From Klebsiella pneumoniae (lineage in GTDB: Bacteria; Pseudomonadota; Gammaproteobacteria; Steroidobacterales; Steroidobacteraceae): 64,000 bases of DNA. Position 1 is the first letter of the stretch. Every line of letters starts with the position of its first letter. Positions 1-10,379 of the stretch are shown here, piece after piece. The stretch is taken from assembly GCA_945873095.1 (NCBI GenBank), contig CAMCBU010000008.1:21561-85560 (forward strand), in the 5' to 3' direction. The notes beneath the pieces are model-generated. The model searched no databases, was not told where the DNA came from, and saw nothing but the letters and a program-made list of their open reading frames with translations. The position numbers and the translations under genes were made by a program.

Positions 1-1273
1 GGGCTGCCCCCGTCTCTTCGACGAAGCCCATGCCGCCGTGCACCTGCACACCGATCGAAGCGAGCTCGATGCCCGCTTCGGTGCTGCAGGCCTTCACGAC
101 CGGAATCAGCAAATCGCCGCGCGCCTGTGCGGCCGCTTTGATGGCGGCATCGGGATGACGCGCACCGAGATCGAGCTGGAACGACGCGTACAGCGCGACG
201 GCACGCAATGCCTCGATCTGCGATTTCATCGTCAGCAACAGGCGCTTCACATCGGGATGATGGATGATCGGCGCGGGCGCTTCGAGGCCGGGCACCGGCG
301 GCTTACCCTGCACGCGCGTGCGTGCCCAGTCCGCTGCCTGCTGATAGGCACGATCGGCAACAGCGTAGCCCTCAAGGCCCACCGACAAACGCGCGGCGTT
401 CATCATCACGAACATGTATTCGAGACCGCGATTGGCCTCACCGACGAGATAGCCGATCGCGCCTTGCGCCTGACCATAGGCCATCACGCAGGTCGGGCTC
501 GCATGGATGCCGAGTTTGTGTTCGATCGAAATACTCTGCACATCGTTGCGTGCACCGAGCGACCCGTCGGCGTTCACCAGCACCTTGGGCACGATGAACA
601 TCGAAATGCCCTTGACGCCCGCCGGTGCTCCGTCGATGCGGGCCAACACGAGATGGATCGTGTTGGGCGTGAAGTCATGATCACCGTAAGTGATGAAAAT
701 CTTTTGACCGAAGAGGCGGTAGTGATCGCCCTCGGGTTGAGCACGGGTTCGGATCGCGGCGAGGTCCGAGCCGGCTTGCGACTCGGTGAGGTTCATCGTG
801 CCGGTCCATTCACCGCTCACCATCTTGATGAGATACAGATGCTTTTGTTGGTCGGTACCGAATTGTTCGATGGCTTCGACAGCGCCTTGGGTCAACATGG
901 GGCACAGCTTGAACGACAGATTGGACGCCGCCCACAGCTCTTCGACGGCCGTGCCGATCACATACGGAACACCCTGGCCACCGTGCTCGGGCGGGGCGCG
1001 CAAACTCGCCCAGCCACCATCGACAAACTGCTGGTAAGCCGCTTTGAAACCCGGCGCTCCGATCACGCCGTCCGGCGTCCAACGGGCACCATCCCGATCA
1101 CCCGATTTGTAGAGTGGATCGAGCACGGTTTCGGCAAATTTACCGGCTTCCTCGAGGACTGCATCGGCGAGATCGAGTGAAAATTCGGCATACGCAGGGC
1201 AAGCCTGCAGGGCAGATTCACCGATCAACTCATGCATGTTGAAACGCAGATCCTTCAGCGGTGCACGGTACAT
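1..1273 (-). CDS. Acyl-CoA dehydrogenase, partial (C-terminus cut by window edge)
   Basis: FAD-dependent dehydrogenase that introduces the alpha-beta double bond into an acyl-CoA (beta-oxidation type). About 424 N-terminal residues are visible with no stop before base 1, so the C-terminus lies outside the window. The ATG at 1273 follows an AAAGGA-like ribosome binding site. The N-terminus resembles the long (about 600-residue) acyl-CoA dehydrogenases related to DmdC/FadE. NLTESQAGSD (161-170) is the family flavin/substrate signature, and HGGMGFVEET at the visible end is the conserved C-terminal catalytic-region motif. It lies 39 bases after the lysR gene on the same strand. Substrate chain length cannot be read from sequence; DmdC (methylmercaptopropionyl-CoA) and general long-chain FadE roles are both possible. 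Confidence 0.9.
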   Translation of the reverse strand, partial: MYRAPLKDLRFNMHELIGESALQACPAYAEFSLDLADAVLEEAGKFAETVLDPLYKSGDRDGARWTPDGVIGAPGFKAAYQQFVDGGWASLRAPPEHGGQGVPYVIGTAVEELWAASNLSFKLCPMLTQGAVEAIEQFGTDQQKHLYLIKMVSGEWTGTMNLTESQAGSDLAAIRTRAQPEGDHYRLFGQKIFITYGDHDFTPNTIHLVLARIDGAPAGVKGISMFIVPKVLVNADGSLGARNDVQSISIEHKLGIHASPTCVMAYGQAQGAIGYLVGEANRGLEYMFVMMNAARLSVGLEGYAVADRAYQQAADWARTRVQGKPPVPGLEAPAPIIHHPDVKRLLLTMKSQIEALRAVALYASFQLDLGARHPDAAIKAAAQARGDLLIPVVKACSTEAGIELASIGVQVHGGMGFVEETGAA

Positions 1274-1312
1274 CGGGCGGTCCTTTCAACGTCGTCAGAG
1301 ATTGAACTCATT

Positions 1313-2251
1313 CTAACCCGCCAAAGCGGGGACGATGTTGGCCGCGAGGAACTCGACCAACGATTTCACCCGCGCGTCCTCGGCGAGTCTGCCGGGGTAG
1401 ATCGCACACAACGGCGCCTGCTCGGGCAGCACCCAGTCGGGCAACACGCGTTTGAGCTTTTGGGTGGCGAGCCCCTGCCGACACAAGAACTCCGGCAACA
1501 CTCCGATGCCAAGACCGGCTGCCACCGAAGCGTGTAACAAGGCGGGATCGTTGACCGCCAATTTCGGACGCACGGTGATCTCGGCGCGCCGATTACCGTG
1601 GGTGAGGCGAATCACGAACAGCGGTCCGTGGGTCGAATCGGGCGTCAGCAACTCGTGCCGGTCGAGCTCCTCCGGTGCCACCGGGACGCCGACCCGCTGC
1701 AGATAGGCGGGAGTCGCACACAGGATCGCCGGCGGCGCACCAAGCACTCGGGCGACGGGCGCATCCTCTGCCGCCGGGTCGGTCGCGACGACGCCAGCGC
1801 GAATGACGACGTCGTAGTCCGCCACGTCGGAGTCGGCCGTCGGGGTATCACCGACTTCGCCCAAATCCACCTCGAGCGGGATCTGCGGAAAGCGCTCCAA
1901 GAATCTCGGCACCAAGGGCGCCAGTAGCACACGGCCATACGTCGTGTCGGCCAATACCCGCAGCGGTCCCTGCCGCTGCACGGTCAGGCTTGCAGACTGT
2001 TGGCGAACACGCTCGGCCGCCTCCAGAATGGCGCGACAGGCGGGAAGCAGTTGCTCCCCAGCCGGGGTGAGGGCGAGCCGGCGCGTGGTGCGGGTCAGCA
2101 ACTTGAGACCGAGCTCGCGCTCGAGCTCAGCGACGGCCCGGCTGACGGCGGCTTTGGGCACTTTGAACGCCCGAGCGGCGGCCGAGAAACCGTTCAGATC
2201 GACGACCTTGGCAAAGGTGGCCATATGAGCGGGAGACCATATTTGAGACAT
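1313..2251 (-). CDS. LysR-family transcriptional regulator
   Basis: 312-residue LysR-type regulator. The N-terminal winged helix-turn-helix covers about residues 10-68 (helix region FSAAARAFKVPKAAVSRAV), and a periplasmic-binding-protein-like effector domain follows from about 90 to the end. An in-frame ATG at codon 10 would also give an intact HTH, and neither start has a clear Shine-Dalgarno. The gene is divergent from the DUF1838 gene with 84 bases between them and lies upstream of the acyl-CoA dehydrogenase on its own strand. By the usual LysR arrangement it probably controls the divergent DUF1838-DUF1993-aldo/keto reductase cassette. The effector is unknown. Confidence 0.93.
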   Translation of the reverse strand: MSQIWSPAHMATFAKVVDLNGFSAAARAFKVPKAAVSRAVAELERELGLKLLTRTTRRLALTPAGEQLLPACRAILEAAERVRQQSASLTVQRQGPLRVLADTTYGRVLLAPLVPRFLERFPQIPLEVDLGEVGDTPTADSDVADYDVVIRAGVVATDPAAEDAPVARVLGAPPAILCATPAYLQRVGVPVAPEELDRHELLTPDSTHGPLFVIRLTHGNRRAEITVRPKLAVNDPALLHASVAAGLGIGVLPEFLCRQGLATQKLKRVLPDWVLPEQAPLCAIYPGRLAEDARVKSLVEFLAANIVPALAG

Positions 2252-2335
2252 GGGCGATACTCTGGCGGCCTCTGTTGTGCTTATTGTTGCAAATTAGAAT
2301 CAAAATAGAAATCGTAGAACACGGGGGAAGTAAAA
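2252..2335. promoter_or_regulatory. Divergent intergenic region between lysR and the DUF1838 gene
   Basis: 84 bases that must hold both divergent promoters. The part from about 2281 to 2318 is clearly AT-rich compared with its surroundings and includes TTGTTGCAAATTAG, where T-N11-A-type LysR half-sites can be drawn. No strong -35/-10 pair stands out. GGGGGAAG just before 2336 is the likely ribosome binding site of the rightward gene. The operator assignment is inferred from gene arrangement only. Confidence 0.35.
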
Positions 2336-3301
2336 ATGACTCACTGGATTCGAGCTCAGGCGAACCGCCACGGACTGCGACTGACAGCGCTCGTCGGTGT
2401 CCTGCTCAGCGCCACACCGACCGCCTCGGCAGCCGATGATTTCCTCGCGGCGCCCGCAATCCGCAAAGGCAGCGAAGCGCTGCAATGGAGCGCAAAACTC
2501 ACCTGTGGAACGACTGAATCTGGGGTCACGCGCTACGGCATGTGGGAGGGCTACCTCTACAGCCGCGCGCCCGGCGAGAAAGATCGCCAGTTGTTCGCGG
2601 TCATCGGTATCAACACCCGTCAGTGCGAACGCCATGTCGACCCCGTGCGCGGCGCGGGCTACCGAAGCATCTCGCGCGAGATCATGGTTTATCTCGATCC
2701 GACGACGGGCGAGATCATCGACACTTGGAAGAACCCGTGGACTGGCGAGACGGTGGAGGTGATCCACGCGGCCAACGACCCGGTGAACATGCGCCAACCC
2801 ACCTACGAGAAGCTGACCAATGGCGAGCCGTTGGAGCTCACCCTCCGGCACTATGGCGACACGCTGGTCGCCTCGCGCGAGGTGCCCCTCTTCTACGAGA
2901 ACCCGCTGGCCGGCGGCTATCAGGAATACATCGGCGGCACCTACCACGCGATGGAGATCTTCAACACGTACTACAAGGCAGCCGATTTCCTTGACGCCCG
3001 CAAGATCCGGATATCCGAATCCAAGATCTCTTGGCAGCGAATCTCGGGTTGGCTCCCATGGATGAAGATGCGCGATCGTCCCGGAGTCATGATCTTCAAT
3101 GCCACCGGTTTCTCGACCTTCGATCGCAGCCAGATTTCACCAAAGCTATTGAAGGTGCTCGAAACTCGATATCCCGACTATCTTTCGCCACCGCCGCTTG
3201 GCGATCCGCGCCCGAACGAGACGACTTGGACCGTCACCAAGCGCTGGATCGACGAACATCGCCGTCAGGGCAAAACCGACAAAACCTCCGGAGGACACTG
3301 A
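2336..3301 (+). CDS. DUF1838 family exported protein
   Basis: 321-residue protein with an N-terminal signal peptide (hydrophobic LTALVGVLLSATPTASA, likely cleavage after ASA near residue 32). The mature part contains the aromatic and charged blocks that I associate with DUF1838 (YRSISREIMVYLDPTTGEII near 112-131, and a C-terminal PGVMIFNATGFSTFD). The biochemical function of DUF1838 is not known to me. It is first in a three-gene cassette: the DUF1993 gene starts 2 bases after its stop and an aldo/keto reductase follows. A GGGGGAAG ribosome binding site precedes the ATG. Confidence 0.8.
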   Translation: MTHWIRAQANRHGLRLTALVGVLLSATPTASAADDFLAAPAIRKGSEALQWSAKLTCGTTESGVTRYGMWEGYLYSRAPGEKDRQLFAVIGINTRQCERHVDPVRGAGYRSISREIMVYLDPTTGEIIDTWKNPWTGETVEVIHAANDPVNMRQPTYEKLTNGEPLELTLRHYGDTLVASREVPLFYENPLAGGYQEYIGGTYHAMEIFNTYYKAADFLDARKIRISESKISWQRISGWLPWMKMRDRPGVMIFNATGFSTFDRSQISPKLLKVLETRYPDYLSPPPLGDPRPNETTWTVTKRWIDEHRRQGKTDKTSGGH

Positions 3302-3303
3302 TC

Positions 3304-3810
3304 ATGTCGTTAAGCGTGCATTCGATGACCATCGCGGCTTTCGTGCCGATGCTCGAGAACCTCGAGAAAATTTTGGGTAAGGCAGCCGCCCATGCCGCCG
3401 AGCGCAAGCTCGATGAGGGCGTGTTGGAGGGCTGGCGGCTCACGCCTGACATGTTCGCGCTGCGTCGCCAAGTGCAACTGACCAGCGACTTCGCCAAAAA
3501 CGGCGTCGCACGCTTGGCGGGTGTCGAGCCGCCGAAGATGCCGGATGAAGAACAAACCCTCGCCGAGCTGCAGGGGCGTGTTCGCGCCACCGTGACCTGG
3601 CTGCAAAGCATCACACCCTCGCAACTCGAAGGCGCCGAGACGCGCCACATCGTAGTGCCGCTGCGCACGCGGACGCTCGAAATGGACGGTTTGCCGTTCA
3701 TCCAACGCTGGGTCCTGCCCAACTTCTACTTCCACATGACGACGACTTACGCGCTGCTTCGACAAGCAGGGGTCGCACTCGGTAAGCAGGACTTCCTCGG
3801 CGGAGTTTGA
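3304..3810 (+). CDS. DUF1993 family protein
   Basis: 168-residue all-alpha protein. The ATG at 3304 is chosen because GGAGG lies 8 bases upstream; longer in-frame extensions would overlap the DUF1838 gene. The sequence ([17 protein letters not shown] at the N-terminus, [18 protein letters not shown] in the middle, [17 protein letters not shown] at the C-terminus) fits DUF1993, a DinB-like four-helix family without an assigned reaction. The conserved [10 protein letters not shown] near the C-terminus is where DinB-like folds place metal or substrate contacts, but I see no full metal triad. It is translationally close-coupled to the DUF1838 gene. Confidence 0.8.
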   Translation: MSLSVHSMTIAAFVPMLENLEKILGKAAAHAAERKLDEGVLEGWRLTPDMFALRRQVQLTSDFAKNGVARLAGVEPPKMPDEEQTLAELQGRVRATVTWLQSITPSQLEGAETRHIVVPLRTRTLEMDGLPFIQRWVLPNFYFHMTTTYALLRQAGVALGKQDFLGGV

Positions 3811-3815
3811 GTCCA

Positions 3816-4832
<1,017 letters not shown>

Positions 4833-4839
4833 GGCGCGT

Positions 4840-7326
4840 TTATCGCAACGACGTGGCCGGCGGCTGACGCAAGACGCTGCGTGTGGCGAGCCAGCCGGCA
4901 ACAGCCACGAGGCCCGCGCCACCCAAGGTACCGATCAACCAAACCTCGGGGCTAAATTCGTAGGGCACCTGCAACACTTGCCGCGCGATGAAAAATCCGG
5001 CGATGGAAGCGCCCGTCGCCGCCAACAAACCTGCCAGCAAGCCCAACGCGGAGAATTCGGCCAGCAAACCTCGCAGCACGACGCTGCGGCTAGCCCCGAG
5101 CGTGCGCAGCATCGCGCTCTCGTAGCGACGTTCGTCGCGCGTTGCCTGTACGGCGGCCAACAGCACCGTGAGCCCCGCAAACAACGTGAACAGGAATACG
5201 CTCTGCACTGCGAGCACCGCCTTGTCGATGACACCCCGTACCTGTTCGAGCAGATCGTCGAGATCGAAAACCGATACGCTCGGGAATCGGCGTACGAGTT
5301 CTGAAATGACGCGGCCATCGCCCGGCTTGAAGTACGCGCTCGTCATCCACGTTCCGGCGAGTTCGTCGAGCAGCCCCGGTGGAAACACCACAAAGAAATT
5401 CGGCTGGAAACTGTCCCACTTGATCTTGCGAACACTTGCCACCTCCGCCTCGATCACCTCACCGGCGATGTCGAAGGTCATCAGGTCACCGACGGAGAGT
5501 CCAAGCCCCTGCTGATACTCGTCCGATATCGACACCAACGCACGGCCGTGATCAGCCTCGCTCCACCAGCGACCGGCCACCACCTGATTGTCCTCACCGA
5601 GGGCCGCTTGCCAAGTGATGTTCTGGTCGCGACGGGCGTAGCCTTCGCCGCGCGGATCGGCGAACTCGATGGTCTCGACGGGCTTACCGTTGAGCTCGGT
5701 CAAGCGAGCGCGGATCATCGGCAATTCACGTGAGGTTTCCGCACCGCGCTGCTTGAGGAAGGCAAAGAAATCCTCACGCTCGGTCGGCGGAATGTTGATA
5801 AAGAAAAAGTTCGGCAGATCCGCCGGCAAACTGCGACGCCAATCCGTCAACAGGTCATTACGGACCACGGCCAGCACCAACAAGACCATGATGCCAAGAC
5901 CAAAGGCCACGATCTGCACGATGCTCTCGGCACGACGGCGGCCCAGATTGGCGATGCCGTAGCGCCACGACACACCCACCGCGCCGCGCAAACTACCGGC
6001 CAGGTTGACCAACGACCAACCGGCGAGTGCGAGTACGCCTGTGAACACGGTCAAGCCGATCACGAATCCGAAAAAGAACACCCAGTCACGCACGACCCAA
6101 TAGATCAAAAATACGATCGCCGCGATCGCCGGACCAAAAGCCAACCAGACAGCGGGCTTAGGGGGCGCGATATCGCGACGCAAGACACGAATCGCGGGCA
6201 CCGTCGACAGCTGCAATAGCGGCGGCAAGGCGAAACCCGCCAACAGCGCAACCGCCGTCGCCAGACCCAAACCGAACGGCAGCCAATCCGCCGGCGGCAG
6301 ATCGGCGCGCAGCAAGCCTTGCAGGGCGCGCAGCAACCACTCTTGGGCGAGGTAACCGATGACCGAGCCGACGGCCGCCGCCACCAAGGCGATCACCAGC
6401 AGTTGCACGAGGCTCACGGTCAACGTGAAGGCGCGCGAGGCACCGAGGGTTTTCAGCAATGCAACCGAGTCTAGATGTCGCTGCACGTAACGGCGTGCCG
6501 ACATCGCAACGGCAATGGCACACAGCAGCACGGCAACGAGACTCGCGAGGCTGAGGAAGCGGCCGGCGCGATCGATGGCGCTCTGGATTTGCGGGCTCGC
6601 TTCGCTGACGTCCCGCAACCGCTCGCCACGTTGCTTACGCTCGGCGAGCCACGGCTTGAAGGCAGCCACCTGCTCTCGCTCGCCGGCGAACAAAGCGGCG
6701 TAAGTCGCTCGCGACCCGGGCTGCAGCAAACGTGTAGCCGGTAGGTCATCGGCATGCATCAACAAGCTCGGCGCAAGCTCGCCAAAACCACCGCCCTGAT
6801 CGGGTCGCGTGATCAATACTTTGGAGATCCGGAAGGTCGCGGCACCTACCGACACCGTATCGCCCAACTTGGTATCGAGAGCCGCCAATAGTTTGGAGTC
6901 GGGCCAGACCTCGCCACGCGGCGGTCCCGAATCGACGGCGGTTGGCGCTCCGAAAGGCTCGGTCGCAACACCGACCGTGCCACGCAAAGGATAGGTGTTG
7001 CTGACGGCCCGCAGATTCGCCAGCTGAGTCAGATCGTCGCGGAAAACCACGCTCAGCACCGAGGTTGCATTCGCGGTCTCGAGGCCGCGACGTGCCGCTT
7101 CGTCGAGATACGTTGCCGGCAGGGGTTGGGAAGACTCGAGCCGCAAGTCCGCTGCGAGCACCTCGTTGGCCTGCAAAGCGACTGACTGACCGATGCGATT
7201 GACGAGGAATCCCACCCCGGTCAGCGCACCCACGGCGACCGTCAATGCCAACAACAACACCGCCAGCTCACCCGAGCGCCATTCCCGTGCGAGCAATCTC
7301 AAGCCTAACAAGGACGCGCGTGACAT
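4840..7326 (-). CDS. ABC transporter permease, FtsX/MacB type (YbbP-like)
   Basis: 828-residue inner-membrane protein with the ten-helix, two-FtsX-domain layout of YbbP. There is an N-terminal helix (ELAVLLLALTVAVGALTGVGF), a long periplasmic domain, three helices with the FtsX core near 265-375, a central pair near 395-445, a second helix near 470 and periplasmic part, and a second three-helix FtsX core at the C-terminus. Length matches YbbP (about 800). It begins 4 bases after the stop of the ATPase gene, so the two are an operon. Such systems act on lipophilic substrates or membrane proteins rather than importing nutrients; substrate unknown. Confidence 0.92.
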   Translation of the reverse strand: MSRASLLGLRLLAREWRSGELAVLLLALTVAVGALTGVGFLVNRIGQSVALQANEVLAADLRLESSQPLPATYLDEAARRGLETANATSVLSVVFRDDLTQLANLRAVSNTYPLRGTVGVATEPFGAPTAVDSGPPRGEVWPDSKLLAALDTKLGDTVSVGAATFRISKVLITRPDQGGGFGELAPSLLMHADDLPATRLLQPGSRATYAALFAGEREQVAAFKPWLAERKQRGERLRDVSEASPQIQSAIDRAGRFLSLASLVAVLLCAIAVAMSARRYVQRHLDSVALLKTLGASRAFTLTVSLVQLLVIALVAAAVGSVIGYLAQEWLLRALQGLLRADLPPADWLPFGLGLATAVALLAGFALPPLLQLSTVPAIRVLRRDIAPPKPAVWLAFGPAIAAIVFLIYWVVRDWVFFFGFVIGLTVFTGVLALAGWSLVNLAGSLRGAVGVSWRYGIANLGRRRAESIVQIVAFGLGIMVLLVLAVVRNDLLTDWRRSLPADLPNFFFINIPPTEREDFFAFLKQRGAETSRELPMIRARLTELNGKPVETIEFADPRGEGYARRDQNITWQAALGEDNQVVAGRWWSEADHGRALVSISDEYQQGLGLSVGDLMTFDIAGEVIEAEVASVRKIKWDSFQPNFFVVFPPGLLDELAGTWMTSAYFKPGDGRVISELVRRFPSVSVFDLDDLLEQVRGVIDKAVLAVQSVFLFTLFAGLTVLLAAVQATRDERRYESAMLRTLGASRSVVLRGLLAEFSALGLLAGLLAATGASIAGFFIARQVLQVPYEFSPEVWLIGTLGGAGLVAVAGWLATRSVLRQPPATSLR

Positions 7327-7330
7327 GACT

Positions 7331-8008
7331 TCAACCTGCGGTGAGTTGCCCCGCCTCCATGATCACGCTGCGCCCACAGCGCGCGGCCAGAGTCCGATCA
7401 TGGGTGACGAGGACGAGTGTGGTGCCGGAATCGGCATTCAAAGCAAACAGCAAATCGGCAATCTTGGCGCCCGTCGTGGTGTCGAGATTGCCGGTTGGTT
7501 CATCGGCAAAAAGGACGGCCGGTCGCATGACGAAAGCCCGGGCGATCGCGACGCGCTGCTGCTCCCCGCCCGATAATTGGCGAGGATAGTGCCCGATGCG
7601 GGGCCGCAAACCGACGTGATCGAGCGCGAGGGTGGCGGCCTCCCGTGCGTCGGATCGACCAGCCAGCTCGAGCGGCAGCATGACGTTCTCGAGCGCCGTC
7701 AACGCCGGGATCAAATGGAACGACTGAAACACGAAACCGACTCGCTCGGCTCGCAAGCGCGCACGCCCGTCTTCGTCGAGCGCCGAGAGATCTTCACCGT
7801 CGAGCAACACGCGCCCGCGAGTCGGTAAATCGAGGCCTGCGAGTAGTGCGAGCAAAGTCGACTTGCCCGCACCCGAGGCGCCGACGACGGCCACCGATTC
7901 ACCGGAGAGAACCTGCAAGGAAACATCTTGGACGATGGTCAGCGTCCCTTCTGGGCTGCTAACCTGTTTGCACAATCCCTGTGCCTCGAGGACGATATCT
8001 TTGGTCAC
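7331..8008 (-). CDS. ABC transporter ATP-binding protein (YbbA/LolD-like)
   Basis: 225-residue ATPase partner of the downstream permease. Walker A GASGAGKS (43-50), Q-loop FVFQSF, signature LSGGEQQRVAIARAF (145-159), Walker B VLFADEP (165-171) and H-loop VLVTHD are all intact. I chose the GTG at 8008 because AAGGA lies 7 bases upstream and the length fits the LolD/MacB ATPase family; a longer frame upstream would run antisense through tesA. The start codon therefore lies inside the 5' end of divergent tesA, and the two coding regions overlap by 8 bases. The tesA-ybbA-ybbP arrangement is known from other gammaproteobacteria. Confidence 0.93.
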   Translation of the reverse strand: MTKDIVLEAQGLCKQVSSPEGTLTIVQDVSLQVLSGESVAVVGASGAGKSTLLALLAGLDLPTRGRVLLDGEDLSALDEDGRARLRAERVGFVFQSFHLIPALTALENVMLPLELAGRSDAREAATLALDHVGLRPRIGHYPRQLSGGEQQRVAIARAFVMRPAVLFADEPTGNLDTTTGAKIADLLFALNADSGTTLVLVTHDRTLAARCGRSVIMEAGQLTAG

Positions 8009-8636
8009 GAAACGATCCTTGGTTGCTGCTCTGCTGATGTTCGCGCTGCCGATGATCGCCAGCGCAGCGCCCACGCCCACCGCAGCAGCGAAAATTCTCG
8101 TGCTGGGCGACAGCATCAGCGCCGGTTACGGCCTGGCAGCGAACGAGGGCTGGGTGAGCCTGCTGCAGAACCGACTGAAGTCACAAGGTTACGGGTACCG
8201 CGTCGTCAATGCCAGCGTCACCGGCGAAACCACGACCGGCGGCCTCGCAAGGCTCCCGCGCGCGCTATCTTTGCATCGACCTGCCATCGTCGTCATCGAG
8301 TTAGGCGGCAATGACGGGCTGCGCGGACTACCGCTCGATACCTCTCGCGCCAATCTTCAAAAAATGATCGATCTATCCCGTGAGGCCGGTGCGGCGGTGC
8401 TGCTGCTCGGCATGAAGATTCCGCCCAATTACGGCCCGCGCTACGCGAGCGAGTTCGAACGCCTCTTCGCCGACCTCGCCGGTCGGAACGAGCTGGCATT
8501 CGAGCCTTTCTTTCTGGACAAGATCGCTTTGGTCGAGGGCATGATGCAGGAAGATGGGATCCATCCGACCGCCAAGGCGCAGCCGATCATGCTAGAGACA
8601 CTGTGGCCGCGCCTGACGCGATTGTTACGACGCTGA
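8001..8636 (+). CDS. tesA: Multifunctional acyl-CoA thioesterase I / protease I / lysophospholipase L1
   Basis: 211-residue periplasmic SGNH hydrolase. A signal peptide occupies residues 1-23 (LVAALLMFALPMIASA). Block I GDSISAG carries the catalytic Ser38, block III is GGND (102-105), and block V DGIH (185-188) supplies Asp185 and His188. TTG at 8001 is chosen because GAGGA sits 8 bases upstream (7988-7992) and gives a complete signal peptide; the first ATG (8037) would cut it. It hydrolyses acyl-CoA, lysophospholipids and esters in vitro in E. coli. It starts inside the first codons of the divergent ABC ATPase gene. Confidence 0.93.
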   Translation: MVTKRSLVAALLMFALPMIASAAPTPTAAAKILVLGDSISAGYGLAANEGWVSLLQNRLKSQGYGYRVVNASVTGETTTGGLARLPRALSLHRPAIVVIELGGNDGLRGLPLDTSRANLQKMIDLSREAGAAVLLLGMKIPPNYGPRYASEFERLFADLAGRNELAFEPFFLDKIALVEGMMQEDGIHPTAKAQPIMLETLWPRLTRLLRR

Positions 8637-8683
8637 AGCGTCTGCAATTGCCATCGTAAGTGGGCTCCGGCTAGAGTTCTGCC

Positions 8684-10357
8684 ATGTCAAAACCCTGGTT
8701 GCAGTCTTATCCGCCCGGCGTCCCAGCCGAAATCGACCCCACTCGCTATGCGTCGATCACACAAATGGCGGACGAAAGCTTCAGCAAATTTGCTGAACGC
8801 ACCGCCTATGTGCAGATGGGGCGTGAGCTGAGCTACGGCGAACTCGACGCCAAATCGAAAGCCTTCGCAGGCTGGCTGCAGCAAAAAGCCCAGCTGCAAC
8901 GGGGTGCACGCGTTGCGATCATGCTGCCGAACGTCTTGCAATACCCGATCGCCTTGTTCGGCGTGCTGCGCGCAGGCGGCACGGTGGTGAACACGAACCC
9001 GCTCTACACGGCGCGCGAGCTCGAGCACCAGCTGAAAGATTCCGGCGCAGAAGTGATCGTGATTCTCGAAAACTTTGCGCACGTGCTGCAAGAGGTCATC
9101 GCACACACCCAAGTTCGCCAAGTGATCGTCACCAGCGTCGGTGAACTACTCGGCTTCCCCAAAGGATCGATCGTCGATTTCGTCGTACGCCGGATTCGCA
9201 AGGCCGTCCCGGCTTGGTCGCTGCCGGGTGCGCTGCGCTTCGGTGATGTGCTCGCCGAAGGGATTGTCCTGCCCTACCAGCCGATCGCCTTGAACCACGC
9301 CGATCTGGCCTTCCTGCAATACACGGGTGGCACCACAGGCGTCTCCAAGGGCGCCATGCTCAGCCACGGCAACATGGTCGCAAACGTGTTGCAATCTTCC
9401 GCCTGGATCGCCGACACCTTGCCGCCGGGCGAGCATCACACGGCCATCACCGCGCTGCCGCTCTATCACATCTTTGCTCTGACGGCGAACTGCATCCTGT
9501 TCCTGCGACTGGGTTGGACCAACGTACTGATCACGAATCCACGCGATTTCCCGGCATTCGTCAAAGAATTAAAACAGCACAAGTTCACCTACATCTCGGG
9601 CGTCAACACGCTGTTCAATGCCCTGCTGCACACGCCGGGGTTCGAGACGGTCGATTTCAGTCACTTGCGCTGCACTTTGGGCGGCGGCATGGCGGTGCAA
9701 CGGGCCGTCGCCGAGCATTGGAAGAAAGTAACCGGCTGCATCCTCACCCAGGCCTGGGGTTTGACGGAAACCTCACCCGCCGCCTGCATCAATCCGGCCG
9801 ACGAGGACTTCAACGATTCGATCGGCTTACCGATCTCCTCGACGGAAGTGGCGATCATGAACGATGCCGGGGAGCCCCTGCCCATCGGTGAGTCCGGCGA
9901 GATCTGCGTTCGCGGTCCTCAGGTGATGCAGGGTTACTACAACCGCCCGGATGAAACCGCCAAGGTGATGCTCGAGGGTGGTTGGCTGCGCACCGGTGAC
10001 ATCGGTCGCATGGATGCGCGCGGTTACGTCTTCATCGAAGATCGTAAGAAGGACATGATCAACGTCTCGGGTTTCAACGTGTACCCGAACGAAGTGGAAA
10101 GCATTGCAGTGACCCACCCTGGCGTGCTCGAAGCGGCCGCCGTCGCCAAAGCCGATGAACGGTCGGGCGAAGTCGTGGCCCTGTTCGTCGTCCGCAAAGA
10201 CCCGGCGCTGACGGCTGATGCCGTTGTCGAACACTGTCGTGCAGCTCTGACCGGCTACAAGGTCCCGAAATACGTCTACTTCAAAAGCGATCTTCCGAAG
10301 ACGAACGTCGGCAAGATCCTGCGCCGCGAGTTGCGCGACGAAGCGCAGAAACTCTGA
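8684..10357 (+). CDS. fadD: Long-chain fatty acid-CoA ligase
   Basis: 557-residue AMP-forming acyl-CoA synthetase. The P-loop-like YTGGTTGVSKG (213-223), the A5-type motif QAWGLTETSP, the hinge region LRTGDIGRMDARGYVFIEDRKKD and the C-terminal catalytic lysine in TNVGKILRREL are present. Length and the N-terminus (MSKPWLQSYPPGVPAEID) match proteobacterial FadD. It activates exogenous or membrane-released fatty acids for beta-oxidation, coupling uptake to CoA esterification. It stands 47 bases after tesA on the same strand, so cotranscription of a thioesterase/lipase and an acyl-CoA ligase is plausible. It ends 22 bases from the convergent dgt-like gene. Confidence 0.95.
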   Translation: MSKPWLQSYPPGVPAEIDPTRYASITQMADESFSKFAERTAYVQMGRELSYGELDAKSKAFAGWLQQKAQLQRGARVAIMLPNVLQYPIALFGVLRAGGTVVNTNPLYTARELEHQLKDSGAEVIVILENFAHVLQEVIAHTQVRQVIVTSVGELLGFPKGSIVDFVVRRIRKAVPAWSLPGALRFGDVLAEGIVLPYQPIALNHADLAFLQYTGGTTGVSKGAMLSHGNMVANVLQSSAWIADTLPPGEHHTAITALPLYHIFALTANCILFLRLGWTNVLITNPRDFPAFVKELKQHKFTYISGVNTLFNALLHTPGFETVDFSHLRCTLGGGMAVQRAVAEHWKKVTGCILTQAWGLTETSPAACINPADEDFNDSIGLPISSTEVAIMNDAGEPLPIGESGEICVRGPQVMQGYYNRPDETAKVMLEGGWLRTGDIGRMDARGYVFIEDRKKDMINVSGFNVYPNEVESIAVTHPGVLEAAAVAKADERSGEVVALFVVRKDPALTADAVVEHCRAALTGYKVPKYVYFKSDLPKTNVGKILRRELRDEAQKL

Positions 10358-10379
10358 TCGGCGCGCAGACGGGCAAAGA

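Noticed and set aside
38..1180. Long plus-strand open frame at the window start
   Set aside because: It is antisense to an acyl-CoA dehydrogenase whose motifs are clear; the frame is an artefact of high GC.
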